From assembly GCA_913060665.1 (NCBI GenBank), contig CAJXUY010000002.1, positions 186,001 through 250,000 of the forward strand: a DNA stretch of 64,000 bases. Direction: 5' to 3'. The stretch comes from an uncultured Oleiphilaceae bacterium (GTDB lineage: Bacteria; Pseudomonadota; Gammaproteobacteria; Pseudomonadales; Oleiphilaceae). Every line of letters starts with the position of its first letter. Position 1 is the stretch's first letter. A program made the translations under genes and the position numbers. Of this stretch, positions 36,997 to 46,270 are shown one piece after another. Below the pieces are notes generated by a model. The model was given only the letters and a program-made list of their open reading frames with translations, ran no database searches and was not told where the DNA came from.

Positions 36997-38828
36997 ATGT
37001 TTTATTTTCAAATCCACCCTGGCATACATTGCCCACTGACAACAAAATTGGTGTTAGAGGCGTTAGAGCGGGATCAAGATGGCCACATACTTTCGAGTAC
37101 TATAAATATGAGCCAGTAAACGGGTTTGTTCCTGATTTAATCGCAGGATATATGCCCTTTCCTTTCTGGCTAGCAACAGCAGGAGCACTAGCCAAAGAAA
37201 ATGGTTTCAACGTAGAAACAAGAGATTCTATAGCGCTAGGTGAAACCTATGACCACTTTTATGAAGTTGCTTTCGACTTCAACCCTGATGTAATAGTCAT
37301 TGAAACCGCTACAGCAACAATAGCTCATGATTTAGAAATAATTCGAACGCTTAAAGCGCGCCTACCAAACTTAATCGCTGTTTTCACAGGGTTACATGTT
37401 GAATTAGAAGATCCAGAGTACCTTAAAAAAACACCTCTAATCGACTACACCATCTACGGCGAATACGAAAACCCAGTACTGAAACTACTTGAAGCGCTAC
37501 GAGATAATACGCCTGTTGCCGATGTTCCCAGTCTTGTTTATAGAGAGGAAATTGCTGGCGCACACAAAAATGCATTTGGTACTCTTCTCCCGTTAGATGA
37601 CCTTCCTTGGCCAGAGCGAGAAGGTGGAATTCCAACATTTAACTACTTTGATGGCGTATGCGGCCTTCCTAAGCCTCAACTACAACTCATTGCAACTAGA
37701 GGCTGCCCTTATGGCTGTATATTTTGTATTTGGCCTCAAATGCTATACAAAGGGGGTAGCTATCGTAAAAGATCCCCTCAAGATGTTGTAAATGAAATAA
37801 AAGCCAACTTCGAAAAGCACCCGTTTAAAAGCTTCTATATCGATGATGATACATTTAATATTAGTAAAAAATACGTGCTTGAGTTGGCTAAAGCCATTAA
37901 AGACAGCGGACTAAATAAATACCCTTGGGGAACTATGGGTCGAGCCGACTTGATTGATGACGAGCAGCTTGCCGCACTAAAAGATGCAGGGCTCTTTAGT
38001 GTTAAATATGGCGTAGAATCAGCCGAACAGCAAATACTTGATGAGACAGACAAGCGGATAGATATCAACCGAGTTATTGAGGGTATCTTAAAAACCAAAA
38101 AAGCCGGTATAAAGGTACACTTAACGTTCACCTTTGGTCTGCCAAGTGACACCATTGAGACTATAGAGAAAACGATAGACCTAGCCTGCCGAATCCCTTG
38201 CGATACCGCACAGTTTTCAATTGCAACGCCCTACCCTGGCACCAAGATGTATACCATGTACAAAGAAAATGGCTGGCTAACCACTGACGGTTGGGACTCA
38301 TATGTCGGCTCAACAACTGCGGTGTCAAGGACCAAAAACTTCAAGCCGGAACAACTAGAGTATTACATCAAAGAAGCTTACAGACGTTTTAACGAGTCCC
38401 ACATTGTTAGAAAGCTCGAAAGTGAAGAATTTCCTACACTTTTACAGGATCATATCAAAAAATCTGTCAATGGGAATAATTCCATACTGCTGATGCAATG
38501 CGCGCGCGTGACGCTTACGGACTACCTCTCTAAACTCCTAAATGAATGGGGTTATGATGTTCATGTAATGACACACAACCGTTTTGTTAACGACTTTAAA
38601 AATTCGGTCGCTGATAAAAACATTCATGTGTTTAACAATACAGCTGATTTTTGTTATGACTCGCTTATAGACTTTGCAACCACCCTAAAATCAAACCATG
38701 TATTTGACGGAGTTGTCCTTCCTTTCAGCAACCCTATAGGTGAGGGTTATGAAGAGATTGAAAAATTAGCCTCTCATATCGCGCCTATTGTAGCTGGTGT
38801 TAATTTGGATGGTGAGATTATTCGATAA
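36993..38828 (+). CDS. B12-binding-like radical SAM protein
   Basis: 611 residues. An N-terminal cobalamin-binding-like Rossmann domain (about 50-170, PDVIVIETATATIAHDLEII) lacks a clear DxHxxG motif, so a base-off B12 ligand is not evident. The radical SAM core follows, with cluster ligands Cys238, Cys242 and Cys245 in RGCPYGCIFC and the later FYIDDDTF and TFTFGLPSDT. The C-terminal ~140 residues (from NNSILLMQCARVTLTDYL) form an extra Rossmann-like domain I cannot name. Possible jobs are sugar C-methylation, deoxygenation or epimerisation. Coupled at both ends (ATGA, TAATG) to the methyltransferase and glycosyltransferase genes. Confidence 0.8.
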   Translation: MNVLFSNPPWHTLPTDNKIGVRGVRAGSRWPHTFEYYKYEPVNGFVPDLIAGYMPFPFWLATAGALAKENGFNVETRDSIALGETYDHFYEVAFDFNPDVIVIETATATIAHDLEIIRTLKARLPNLIAVFTGLHVELEDPEYLKKTPLIDYTIYGEYENPVLKLLEALRDNTPVADVPSLVYREEIAGAHKNAFGTLLPLDDLPWPEREGGIPTFNYFDGVCGLPKPQLQLIATRGCPYGCIFCIWPQMLYKGGSYRKRSPQDVVNEIKANFEKHPFKSFYIDDDTFNISKKYVLELAKAIKDSGLNKYPWGTMGRADLIDDEQLAALKDAGLFSVKYGVESAEQQILDETDKRIDINRVIEGILKTKKAGIKVHLTFTFGLPSDTIETIEKTIDLACRIPCDTAQFSIATPYPGTKMYTMYKENGWLTTDGWDSYVGSTTAVSRTKNFKPEQLEYYIKEAYRRFNESHIVRKLESEEFPTLLQDHIKKSVNGNNSILLMQCARVTLTDYLSKLLNEWGYDVHVMTHNRFVNDFKNSVADKNIHVFNNTADFCYDSLIDFATTLKSNHVFDGVVLPFSNPIGEGYEEIEKLASHIAPIVAGVNLDGEIIR

Positions 38829-40795
38829 TGAGTAAACCAAAAATTTTAGTCATTGGAGCATTTAACATTCCATATGTTAATGATAATTGGAGGGAACCAA
38901 TAACCCATTTATATGGGGAGAACGCTCTATGTATTAACGCAAATCAGATGCTTTGCAATTACGGTTTAAATAAAACACAAAAAATCATATTCCGCTTAGT
39001 TCGCACCTGTAGCTTTGATTACTGCCTTTTTTACCATGACTGGATTTTTGGTGACTTTAAGGACTCATTCTTTGACAAATTAAGGCGTCATGGGGTTCCT
39101 ATTGCTTCATTTTACCCAGATGATGAACCCGATACGTGGTACAACCGAAATAGAGAGTACGATCACCATTACGATGTAATAGCATCTCACTCATCCTACG
39201 GGGTAGCTAAAAGACTCGAGTCAAAGCTTCATGGGGCCACTCATTATATACCATGGGGATACAACCCTAGACTGCTTCACCCAGTAGAAACCAATAAAGA
39301 AGTAACGGACGTCGTATTTATAGGCAAGAACAAAAAATTAGAAGGGCTCAACTTTCAATATCGAGAGGATGGTCGAAACAGGGATAGAATGCTTTCTATC
39401 ATAGCGGAGACGTGCGATAAAAATTCATGGTCGTTTAAAGTATTCGGTCATGGGTGGGATGACCACCCGATATTTCATCAATATTGGGGGGGGGCATTAT
39501 CTCAGGAAGAAATGGTTGAACAATACTCTGCTTCAAAGATCGTATTCAACCCAGGCTGGTCGAATGACGATGGAGAAGAGAGGGCTCAAACCAAACTTCG
39601 TCACTTTGAAGTACCTGGCTGTGGAGCGTTCCAACTAACCAACCGAAATAACGAACTCGAAGAACTGTTTACCGAAGACGAAAATATTACTTACTTTGAC
39701 TCCGACTCTGACCTAATCGATAAAATTAGTTTCTACCTTACTCATGATGATGAGCGAAGGAAAATTGCTAACAACGCCCATCTACATGTTAGGACTCAAC
39801 ACACAATAGATCAGAGAATATTAAAGATTACATCCTTAATAGAGAGTAAACATAACATCCCTCTAGTGCGACCAGTCCACGTACTAAAAATACTCACGAT
39901 CCCCTATGATACTAATGACTCTGTTCAGTCACTAATTGAGCGAGCTAACATACAGCTAGAAGACGCTAAAGATTGTCAGTATATTCAGTTTATTAATCGT
40001 TCATTTTCTCTAGAGTATTTAAACAAGGGACACCTAATCTCGCCTTTTCTAGATAAAAATCCAGACCTATTTATTTGCGGCTCAATAATAGAGTTTAATG
40101 GTGCTGCAAAAAATGATATTCAACCAACACGCGAAGAGCTTCATACTACCTATATACCTAGTCATTTTGATTGTAAAAAAACAAAACTTTCGAAGTCATG
40201 GAAGAAAATATTATCAGGCAACTGGATTCAATTTAACACTAACAATGTCAATACTATACTTGATAACCTGGTTATCAAATCTGCATCTCTAAACACAGTA
40301 TTGAATAATATTCGTTCAACTCACAAGCCCTATACAACGGTTGTAGTTAATGAGGTGGTAAATGAATTTGTATTAAAAAAGGATCGCGTCAATATTAAAT
40401 CAGTAACTTCTTTTTTAGAGCCCGCGTATATTCAAAGCCTTAAAAATTTGCTCGAAGTATCCTATCGTGCCCAAAAAAGAATAGCGGTTTACGGTGTACG
40501 AGGAGATATGGCTGAACGCGCAAGACAAGCAATAAACCTAAATTACAAAGGAGCAAACAACCTAATTTACGTAGATAATGGACTCGCGGGAAAAGAAATT
40601 AACCACACCACAATCATCTCGGGTGACACATTATTCTCTCAACCAACCGACTACGTTGTCATTGCAGCAGCAATTTCAGGAAAGTCGATTATGAAATCGT
40701 TGGAACCTATTGAGAGCCAAACACTGATATTACCCCTCTATGACCTGAAACATCCAAACTGGAAATCAATTGCTCAAGCAGAGCTTCCAGCATGA
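38828..40795 (+). CDS. CgeB-like glycosyltransferase with shared C-terminal Rossmann-like module
   Basis: 655 residues in three parts. The first (1-340) is a GT-B glycosyltransferase of the CgeB/Glyco_trans_1_2 kind: YIPWGYNPRLLHP, FNPGWSNDDGEERAQTKLRH, EVPGCGAFQLTN. The middle (about 350-545) is unassigned. The last 106 residues (from about 550) carry IAVYGVRGDMAERA, IYVDNGLAG, VVIAAAISGKSI and LILPLYDL. Matching sequences end the proteins at 41995 and 43243. It probably extends the glycan; the terminal module is discussed as a finding. ATGA overlap with the next gene. Confidence 0.75.
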   Translation: MSKPKILVIGAFNIPYVNDNWREPITHLYGENALCINANQMLCNYGLNKTQKIIFRLVRTCSFDYCLFYHDWIFGDFKDSFFDKLRRHGVPIASFYPDDEPDTWYNRNREYDHHYDVIASHSSYGVAKRLESKLHGATHYIPWGYNPRLLHPVETNKEVTDVVFIGKNKKLEGLNFQYREDGRNRDRMLSIIAETCDKNSWSFKVFGHGWDDHPIFHQYWGGALSQEEMVEQYSASKIVFNPGWSNDDGEERAQTKLRHFEVPGCGAFQLTNRNNELEELFTEDENITYFDSDSDLIDKISFYLTHDDERRKIANNAHLHVRTQHTIDQRILKITSLIESKHNIPLVRPVHVLKILTIPYDTNDSVQSLIERANIQLEDAKDCQYIQFINRSFSLEYLNKGHLISPFLDKNPDLFICGSIIEFNGAAKNDIQPTREELHTTYIPSHFDCKKTKLSKSWKKILSGNWIQFNTNNVNTILDNLVIKSASLNTVLNNIRSTHKPYTTVVVNEVVNEFVLKKDRVNIKSVTSFLEPAYIQSLKNLLEVSYRAQKRIAVYGVRGDMAERARQAINLNYKGANNLIYVDNGLAGKEINHTTIISGDTLFSQPTDYVVIAAAISGKSIMKSLEPIESQTLILPLYDLKHPNWKSIAQAELPA

Positions 40796-41637
40796 TGAAA
40801 AAGAAAATACTCATAACCGGCGGTAACGGGTATATAGGGCAACTACTCTACCAGTCTCTATTTTCAATGTACGATCTAGATATCGTTCACGGCCCATCGA
40901 GCCAAACTAAACCCTCTGTGGATTTAACTAACAAAGATGAGGTCGACCAGTTTTTTATTGGAAAAAACTATGACGTTATTATCAATTGTGCAGGCACTAA
41001 AGACTTCAATTTCTGCAATACCAATATAGGTGGTACCATGGCATTAAACTGCCATATTGTAGAAAATCTTCTCCAGAAAATAAGTAGTCAATGTCAGTTT
41101 ATTCAACTGAGCAGTGATTACGTTTTTGCTCCCAAGACCCAAAGCTTACCGGTTATTAGCGAAGACTACCCTGACACTCCTTATGGGGAGTCAAAACTAA
41201 TCGCCGAGCAAATTTGTCGAATTTACGATAAGAATTACGTCATTGTACGAGTCGCCGGTGTTTACTCAATAAATGGCGGTTTTTTGGCCAACCTAGTCGA
41301 TTGCTACAACAAACATGAGGTATTTTCCGCCTATTCAAATTGGTACTATTCGCCACTTTACCATACGGCTTTTATTGAAGGGGTTGTTTCATTAATTGAT
41401 GACGAAGTTTCAAAACAAACACTCAACCTTGTTGGCAATAGAGTTTCAAGATATGACTTTGCAAAAGAAGTACTAAAGCAAGGTCACTTCGATCAACACC
41501 TCCTAACCTGTGATACTGACTCAAAACACGAAATAACAGACAGGTCATTAGCGGTATCAAGTTATTTCTCTGCTAAACATATTTGTATGCTCTCTTATGA
41601 GGATGCAATCATAGACGCGATGAAGAAAGTTATATGA
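40792..41637 (+). CDS. RmlD-like NAD(P)-dependent sugar reductase
   Basis: 281 residues of the extended SDR family. The cofactor loop is TGGNGYIGQLLYQSLF (about 8-23), then DVIINCAGTKDFNFCN, LSSDYVFAP and the catalytic Tyr-Gly-Glu-Ser-Lys in TPYGESKLIAEQI, all as in dTDP-4-dehydrorhamnose reductase. In this operon it could reduce the 4-keto product of Gmd to GDP-rhamnose or a relative. The start can be either of two adjacent ATGs (40792 or 40795). ATGA overlap to the cupin gene. Confidence 0.8.
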   Translation: MMKKKILITGGNGYIGQLLYQSLFSMYDLDIVHGPSSQTKPSVDLTNKDEVDQFFIGKNYDVIINCAGTKDFNFCNTNIGGTMALNCHIVENLLQKISSQCQFIQLSSDYVFAPKTQSLPVISEDYPDTPYGESKLIAEQICRIYDKNYVIVRVAGVYSINGGFLANLVDCYNKHEVFSAYSNWYYSPLYHTAFIEGVVSLIDDEVSKQTLNLVGNRVSRYDFAKEVLKQGHFDQHLLTCDTDSKHEITDRSLAVSSYFSAKHICMLSYEDAIIDAMKKVI

Positions 41638-41993
41638 AAATAATCGAACACTACTTTTCTTTTAATGATTCACGAGGCTGGATAAAAGGTATTGATAACC
41701 AATCTACGTGGGAAGAACTCAATGTGATGTTTACTAAAAAAGGCGAAAAACGTGGTGATCACTTTCACCGAGAGACATCAGAACTCATTTACATTATTCA
41801 AGGGAAAGTTAGCATCGACTGGTTTTCAGTAGGCGAACCAACACCAGAACATCTAACGCTGACCCCGATGAATGGTGTAATTATCTCACCGAGAGAAAAT
41901 CACACATTTACTGCGCTAGAAGACACTATATGGATCAACGCTTTAGACAAAGCGTTTGACCCATCCTCTCCTGATATACAAACACTTGATTAA
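41634..41993 (+). CDS. Cupin-fold sugar-modifying protein (WxcM/RmlC-like)
   Basis: 119 residues forming one cupin barrel: HFHRETSELIYIIQG matches cupin motif 1 (HxH, then Glu and Gly), and IISPRENHTFTALED matches motif 2. WxcM/FdtA-like 3,4-ketoisomerases and RmlC-like epimerases of sugar nucleotides have this form. In context it may isomerise or epimerise a keto-sugar intermediate. Last gene of the plus operon, one base from the stop of the convergent gene; no terminator is visible there. Confidence 0.7.
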   Translation: MKIIEHYFSFNDSRGWIKGIDNQSTWEELNVMFTKKGEKRGDHFHRETSELIYIIQGKVSIDWFSVGEPTPEHLTLTPMNGVIISPRENHTFTALEDTIWINALDKAFDPSSPDIQTLD

Positions 41994-41994
41994 C

Positions 41995-43188
41995 TTAAGC
42001 TTCAGAACCCGTCCACTCAACTATCGATAGGTCTAAGTATTGCTCTTTCATATCATTCCACTCGACACAATTATGATCATACAAAGGTAATATAGGGACA
42101 GATACATTCAAGGACTTCAAGTCAGAAATGATTTTTTCACCGGAGATTGATGCTGTAACGACAAATACATCAGGTGAAACGTCAGGACCCAAATCTTCAA
42201 GTTTATGGACTGGCCACCCATCCACATGACTACCCGCTAAAGCCTTATCGAAAAAGATAATATCTCGATCTCTATAGTTGTCCAGAAAAGCCAGTACGTC
42301 TTCAGCCAATGTGCCTCTTGCACCATAGAAAGCGACCTGTTTACCTTTGTTCATATCTAATGCAAGCCTTGTTAGGTTTGCATTCATATCGCCACAAAAA
42401 ATAATATCACCTTCATGAGGGTAATAGATTCTATCCTTATACTTAATAGCCTTTAAACTCTTAGCCCTACCCCCTACTCGATCTGTTGGGACAGGGTTTT
42501 TCCACTCATTATATGGCGTTTGTAACCGCCTGACCCAAGCCTCTACATCAGGTAAATTACGAAGCAAAACACAGGCGCCAAAAGGTACAAGGTCTAATTT
42601 AAATAATTTCCATCCATCTTTTTCAAACTCCTCAGCAAGCGCCTCTAAACGCGGAGTAAGTCCAAACATTCCTGCATCATGATAATAAACTAACGCCTCT
42701 TCTTTTAAATAAGGCAACAAACCACGAAAATCCTTCTCGGCTTGGTCAGGGTGATGATAACCATCAATAACACCTATGCTATAAGATTGAGAAGAAGAGC
42801 GCCTACAACTGTCTAAATCTTGAGGGGAGAACCCTTTAAACAAGGTTAAATTCGGAAAATATTTTCTAGCTATATTTCTAGTAATATCAGAACCAACGAC
42901 ATTTTCATCCCCTTCAACCTCTGCATCGATCACATCAACAATAGCATTGGGAAATATAGCCGCAAAATTCAACGAACTATACCCAAACGCATTACCAATC
43001 ATATAGATAGAATCTGGCTGCCAAATAGATGATAAAAAATTCGTAAAGGCCATGTCTTGAACGCACATGCCCCCTCCAACACTAACCAACCGATCACTCT
43101 GAACTAACATTGCGGGAAAGTTGAAGGTATTACCAATATGAATATTAAAACCTTCTTCTTCGTATGCTTTTAGTACCAGTGGATGCAT
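41995..43188 (-). CDS. Methyltransferase-like protein with shared C-terminal module
   Basis: 397 residues. The N-terminal ~220 resemble a class I methyltransferase of the Methyltransf_24 sort, with IYMIGNAFGYSSLNFAAIF in the place of motif I, VDVIDAEVEG for motif II and IGVIDGYHHPDQAEKDF, then VYYHDAG. Motif I lacks the usual GxGxG (GNAFG), so activity is uncertain. Residues from about 283 on (VAFYGARGTLAEDV, FFDKALAG, VVTASISGEKI, ILPLYD) are the module shared with the proteins at 38828 and 43243. Convergent with the cupin gene. Substrate unknown. Confidence 0.65.
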   Translation of the reverse strand: MHPLVLKAYEEEGFNIHIGNTFNFPAMLVQSDRLVSVGGGMCVQDMAFTNFLSSIWQPDSIYMIGNAFGYSSLNFAAIFPNAIVDVIDAEVEGDENVVGSDITRNIARKYFPNLTLFKGFSPQDLDSCRRSSSQSYSIGVIDGYHHPDQAEKDFRGLLPYLKEEALVYYHDAGMFGLTPRLEALAEEFEKDGWKLFKLDLVPFGACVLLRNLPDVEAWVRRLQTPYNEWKNPVPTDRVGGRAKSLKAIKYKDRIYYPHEGDIIFCGDMNANLTRLALDMNKGKQVAFYGARGTLAEDVLAFLDNYRDRDIIFFDKALAGSHVDGWPVHKLEDLGPDVSPDVFVVTASISGEKIISDLKSLNVSVPILPLYDHNCVEWNDMKEQYLDLSIVEWTGSEA

Positions 43189-43242
43189 AAATATCTCTCA
43201 TGTTTATTATTTTCAATGGGGCAGTTTGCTAAAAATTTTAGC

Positions 43243-44976
43243 CTAATTTATTAAATTATTTATATACGATCCATCCAAATCATAGATAGGATAAATAGCG
43301 GATGTCACACTCGACTGACCTAAAAACGAGTGAATTTCAGGGCCTGAAAATTTAGCAGAAATCACTATAGCGTCAGGAAAGTCTACATGCTTTCCTAAAT
43401 CATCAAAGGCATAAACATTTACACCATTTACAACGCTCCCCGCTATTGCCTTATCAACAAAAATAACATTCTCGAAGCTATGCGTCGCAAGTATTTTTAG
43501 GGCATCGTCAGCCAACTCTCCCTGAGCACCGTAGAGAGCAACTGTACCCGTAGCATGAGAGTTAATGATAGACTTAACAACCTTAGTTAGCTTTTCTATA
43601 TAAATTTTTCTATTTTTTTGCTCCAAAATATTGTGGTTTATCTTGGAAAACAAGGCTTCAGCACTTTGTAACAACGGCATGAGTCGTTGTTTTTCAAACG
43701 TTAAAAATCTCGAAAAATCAAATAAAGAAGAAATTGAGTCAAGTTGAGAGGTAGATTCTGGAAAAATTAGATCGCCAGATAGCAGGTTATCGCAAATATC
43801 TATGCAATCACGTCTTCTATGAACATCAATAAAGATAAGATGCTCGAATATCATTTCTTTTTGTGGTAGCGGACTAGCCTGCGCACACTCCCCTGATACA
43901 TCGAGATCATAGACACCTTTAAACATCAACTTATGCATTAAATAGCAAAGGGCCAAAAGATTAAATTTAGCCGTGTAATTATGTTCAAAAGGGCCGTTAT
44001 CATAAACTATATTATGAAGGTCCAAACATTCGCTGGTATTCTTCAACCACTGCTCTATATGAGGCTCTAGATCATCCCTCAAGCCCAAGACATTTGAAAT
44101 GAATTGACGATAGTGTTGTTTTAGTTCGTCAAGGGTAATATCGAAAGGCTCGCATAATTGACCAGAAATCATACTTGTTATTTTTTGAACATTACTTAAT
44201 TTTTTACTATCTATTAACGTGTCTAAGTACAGTTTTACTCCAGGGTAATGCACTCCACCTGTTTCGTCAGGAGCATAATCATGGAATATAACGTACCCTC
44301 CACGTTTTAACTTTTTAGACCAAGCGGAAAAGTCCATATAAATATTGTGTAATTCGTGCCCACCATCGATAAACAGTAAATCAACAGAAAGTAGAAATTC
44401 CTTCGAAGCACTAACTGAATCAGATTTAATAAATCTAACACTAGGTAAATGCCCCCACTGCTTTCGTGCGTAATCGCATGAACAGATATCAACACTATAG
44501 ATTTCCACTCCATCTTTCGCAAAGTGCTGCATAAATGCCGCGCTACCGCCAGCCCAGGTGCCAACTTCAACGATGACCCCACCCACTGGAACAGCCATAA
44601 CTCTCTTCGCCAAATACTCTATTTCTTCATCTGAGTGAAGCGCTGGTAGCAAATCGATATCTAAGCCTAAGACATCAACACATAACTCTTTAGATGAACC
44701 GTAATCCAAAATTTTTGCTGGGTTTACTCCTGCGTTGATAGCATAGTCTCTATATTCAGAACCGTCAGAAGTTAATACTAAATAATCCCACTCAACATTT
44801 CTCATAGTATCAACAGGCTCTATCGTTTCACCGGTCGAAGTGGTACCAAAAAGATGCTCATTGAACTCTAAAATAGCCAGCACATTAACTTTACTAACGC
44901 TGCCAATTACGGCCTTTTTCAACAATTCGCTACATAACTCGCCAGAGCCACATATCAGCACATTTTTTATCATCAA
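43243..44976 (-). CDS. Class I methyltransferase flanked by two Rossmann-like modules
   Basis: 577 residues. An N-terminal Rossmann-like domain (1-100, NVLICGSGELCSELLKKAV, then LVLTSDGSEYRDYAI) precedes a Methyltransf_24-type SAM domain (about 130-245): VEVGTWAGGSAAF at 136-148, EIYSVDICSCDYA, DLLFIDGGHELHNIYMDFS and GGYVIFHDYAPDE. The region 260-475 is unassigned and partly helical. The C-terminal 101 residues (VALYGAQGELADDA, FVDKAIAG, VISAKFSGPEI, YPIYDLD) are the module shared with 38828 and 41995. Possibly a sugar methyltransferase of the glycan island. Confidence 0.68.
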   Translation of the reverse strand: MMIKNVLICGSGELCSELLKKAVIGSVSKVNVLAILEFNEHLFGTTSTGETIEPVDTMRNVEWDYLVLTSDGSEYRDYAINAGVNPAKILDYGSSKELCVDVLGLDIDLLPALHSDEEIEYLAKRVMAVPVGGVIVEVGTWAGGSAAFMQHFAKDGVEIYSVDICSCDYARKQWGHLPSVRFIKSDSVSASKEFLLSVDLLFIDGGHELHNIYMDFSAWSKKLKRGGYVIFHDYAPDETGGVHYPGVKLYLDTLIDSKKLSNVQKITSMISGQLCEPFDITLDELKQHYRQFISNVLGLRDDLEPHIEQWLKNTSECLDLHNIVYDNGPFEHNYTAKFNLLALCYLMHKLMFKGVYDLDVSGECAQASPLPQKEMIFEHLIFIDVHRRRDCIDICDNLLSGDLIFPESTSQLDSISSLFDFSRFLTFEKQRLMPLLQSAEALFSKINHNILEQKNRKIYIEKLTKVVKSIINSHATGTVALYGAQGELADDALKILATHSFENVIFVDKAIAGSVVNGVNVYAFDDLGKHVDFPDAIVISAKFSGPEIHSFLGQSSVTSAIYPIYDLDGSYINNLIN

Positions 44977-45076
44977 AAGGTCCCTTACATATTATAATTT
45001 TTTTACATTACATGCGTAAAAGCAAAGTTTAGGCCAGCATACGTAATTAATTTACTGAGCACCGTTTCAATTGAAA

Positions 45077-46270
45077 CTAATCTTTCAAAACACTGCAAAA
45101 CTCTTGCAGCAGATCATAACCATCCCACACGGAATCAAAATTCAAGGCTTCTCCAACCAAACAGATTCGATCTACTCCCATTAGACATTCTATATTCAAC
45201 ATTTGTAACAGGTCTGATCGGTCATAACCAAAATAAGTGAGTGTTTGGAATTTTGGTATAATTTGCTCAGCAAACATACTTATCTCTTCGCACTGCGTTT
45301 CAAAGAGCATACCGTAACCAGTATGGTAGCCTAAGCTACCTTCGCTTATATGATCTACTTGGAGCCTTGCTATAGCGATATTGTCATCTGATATTGTTGA
45401 ATTTTGACTAATAGCGATAGCTTGCATTGCAGTTAACCGATTAATGACTTCTGCAGCACCCAATCGGTATGGTTTATTTGATAGCTGCTCATTCATAGCG
45501 CTCCAGAAAACAGACATTGCCTTTTCTACATCTTTCATACAGCCATGCCAGATTAACGCTTTAGGTGATGAGCAAGCTTGCTGTGAATATGTCAGAACGT
45601 CTCGATAGAAGTTTGCTGCGAGTAGGCTCAACTCATCAGAACGGCAAACAGCATCCGCATTCATCAGGCATATGGAATGCCTGTCGGCAAAACTAATCTC
45701 TTTCGCATGCGGCGAAAGAGGAACTTTCCGAATGCTTTTTATACTGGAATCCCCTCCCCAAATAACCCTGATATCACACGTTTTGGAAATCGATGAGATC
45801 AAATCAGAGTTATGCTCACCAGAAAAAATCAAAAAACGCCTAGCAATATGTTGGTGTTCTTTTTTTTGGAGAAGTCCTTCCAGCAGGCTCAATAGATGTA
45901 TTAGCTGTTCTGTCTGCCTCTGAGATATTCTGATAGCAGTCCTATTGCCCATTAAAAGGGACAAAAGACCTGAATACAAAAATAAGGTATCAACATTCCC
46001 GGGGGTAACTTGGAAAACGCTCCCTTTTGGACGGCATATATAGCCTTGGTTTCGCGCCATAAAGTCACTTTGCATAAGGCTTATATTCTTAGGCCTACAC
46101 CAATAACCTAAGGCAACCAAATCGGGATACAAAGACTTATTACAACAAAGCAAGGTTTCACTAAATGCTTTAGTGAAACAAAGTATTTCAGGGGAGAATG
46201 GTGTGGATAGAGGTTGATCATTAAATTCCGCTACATTGATTTCTCGGCTTTCCCACATGAAAGCACTCAT
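45077..46270 (-). CDS. LuxC-family acyl-CoA/acyl-protein reductase
   Basis: 397 residues similar to LuxC, the NADPH-dependent reductase that turns activated fatty acids into aldehydes. Seen are CRPKGSVFQVTPGNVDTLF, a nucleotide-binding IRVIWGGDSSI, and the nucleophile Cys in QQACSSPKALIW near residue 232, as in aldehyde dehydrogenase relatives. No luxA or luxB lies nearby, so this is not a light-producing operon. It is the last gene of a five-gene acyl module (ACP, SDR, AMP ligase, LuxE, LuxC) and overlaps the luxE-like gene by four bases. It probably reduces an ACP-, CoA- or protein-bound acyl group used in glycan modification. Confidence 0.85.
   Translation of the reverse strand: MSAFMWESREINVAEFNDQPLSTPFSPEILCFTKAFSETLLCCNKSLYPDLVALGYWCRPKNISLMQSDFMARNQGYICRPKGSVFQVTPGNVDTLFLYSGLLSLLMGNRTAIRISQRQTEQLIHLLSLLEGLLQKKEHQHIARRFLIFSGEHNSDLISSISKTCDIRVIWGGDSSIKSIRKVPLSPHAKEISFADRHSICLMNADAVCRSDELSLLAANFYRDVLTYSQQACSSPKALIWHGCMKDVEKAMSVFWSAMNEQLSNKPYRLGAAEVINRLTAMQAIAISQNSTISDDNIAIARLQVDHISEGSLGYHTGYGMLFETQCEEISMFAEQIIPKFQTLTYFGYDRSDLLQMLNIECLMGVDRICLVGEALNFDSVWDGYDLLQEFCSVLKD

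Noticed and set aside
45064-45077. 14-bp palindrome gtttcaattgaaac at the luxC-like stop
   Set aside because: AT-rich, no T tract, and overlaps the stop codon; likely chance.
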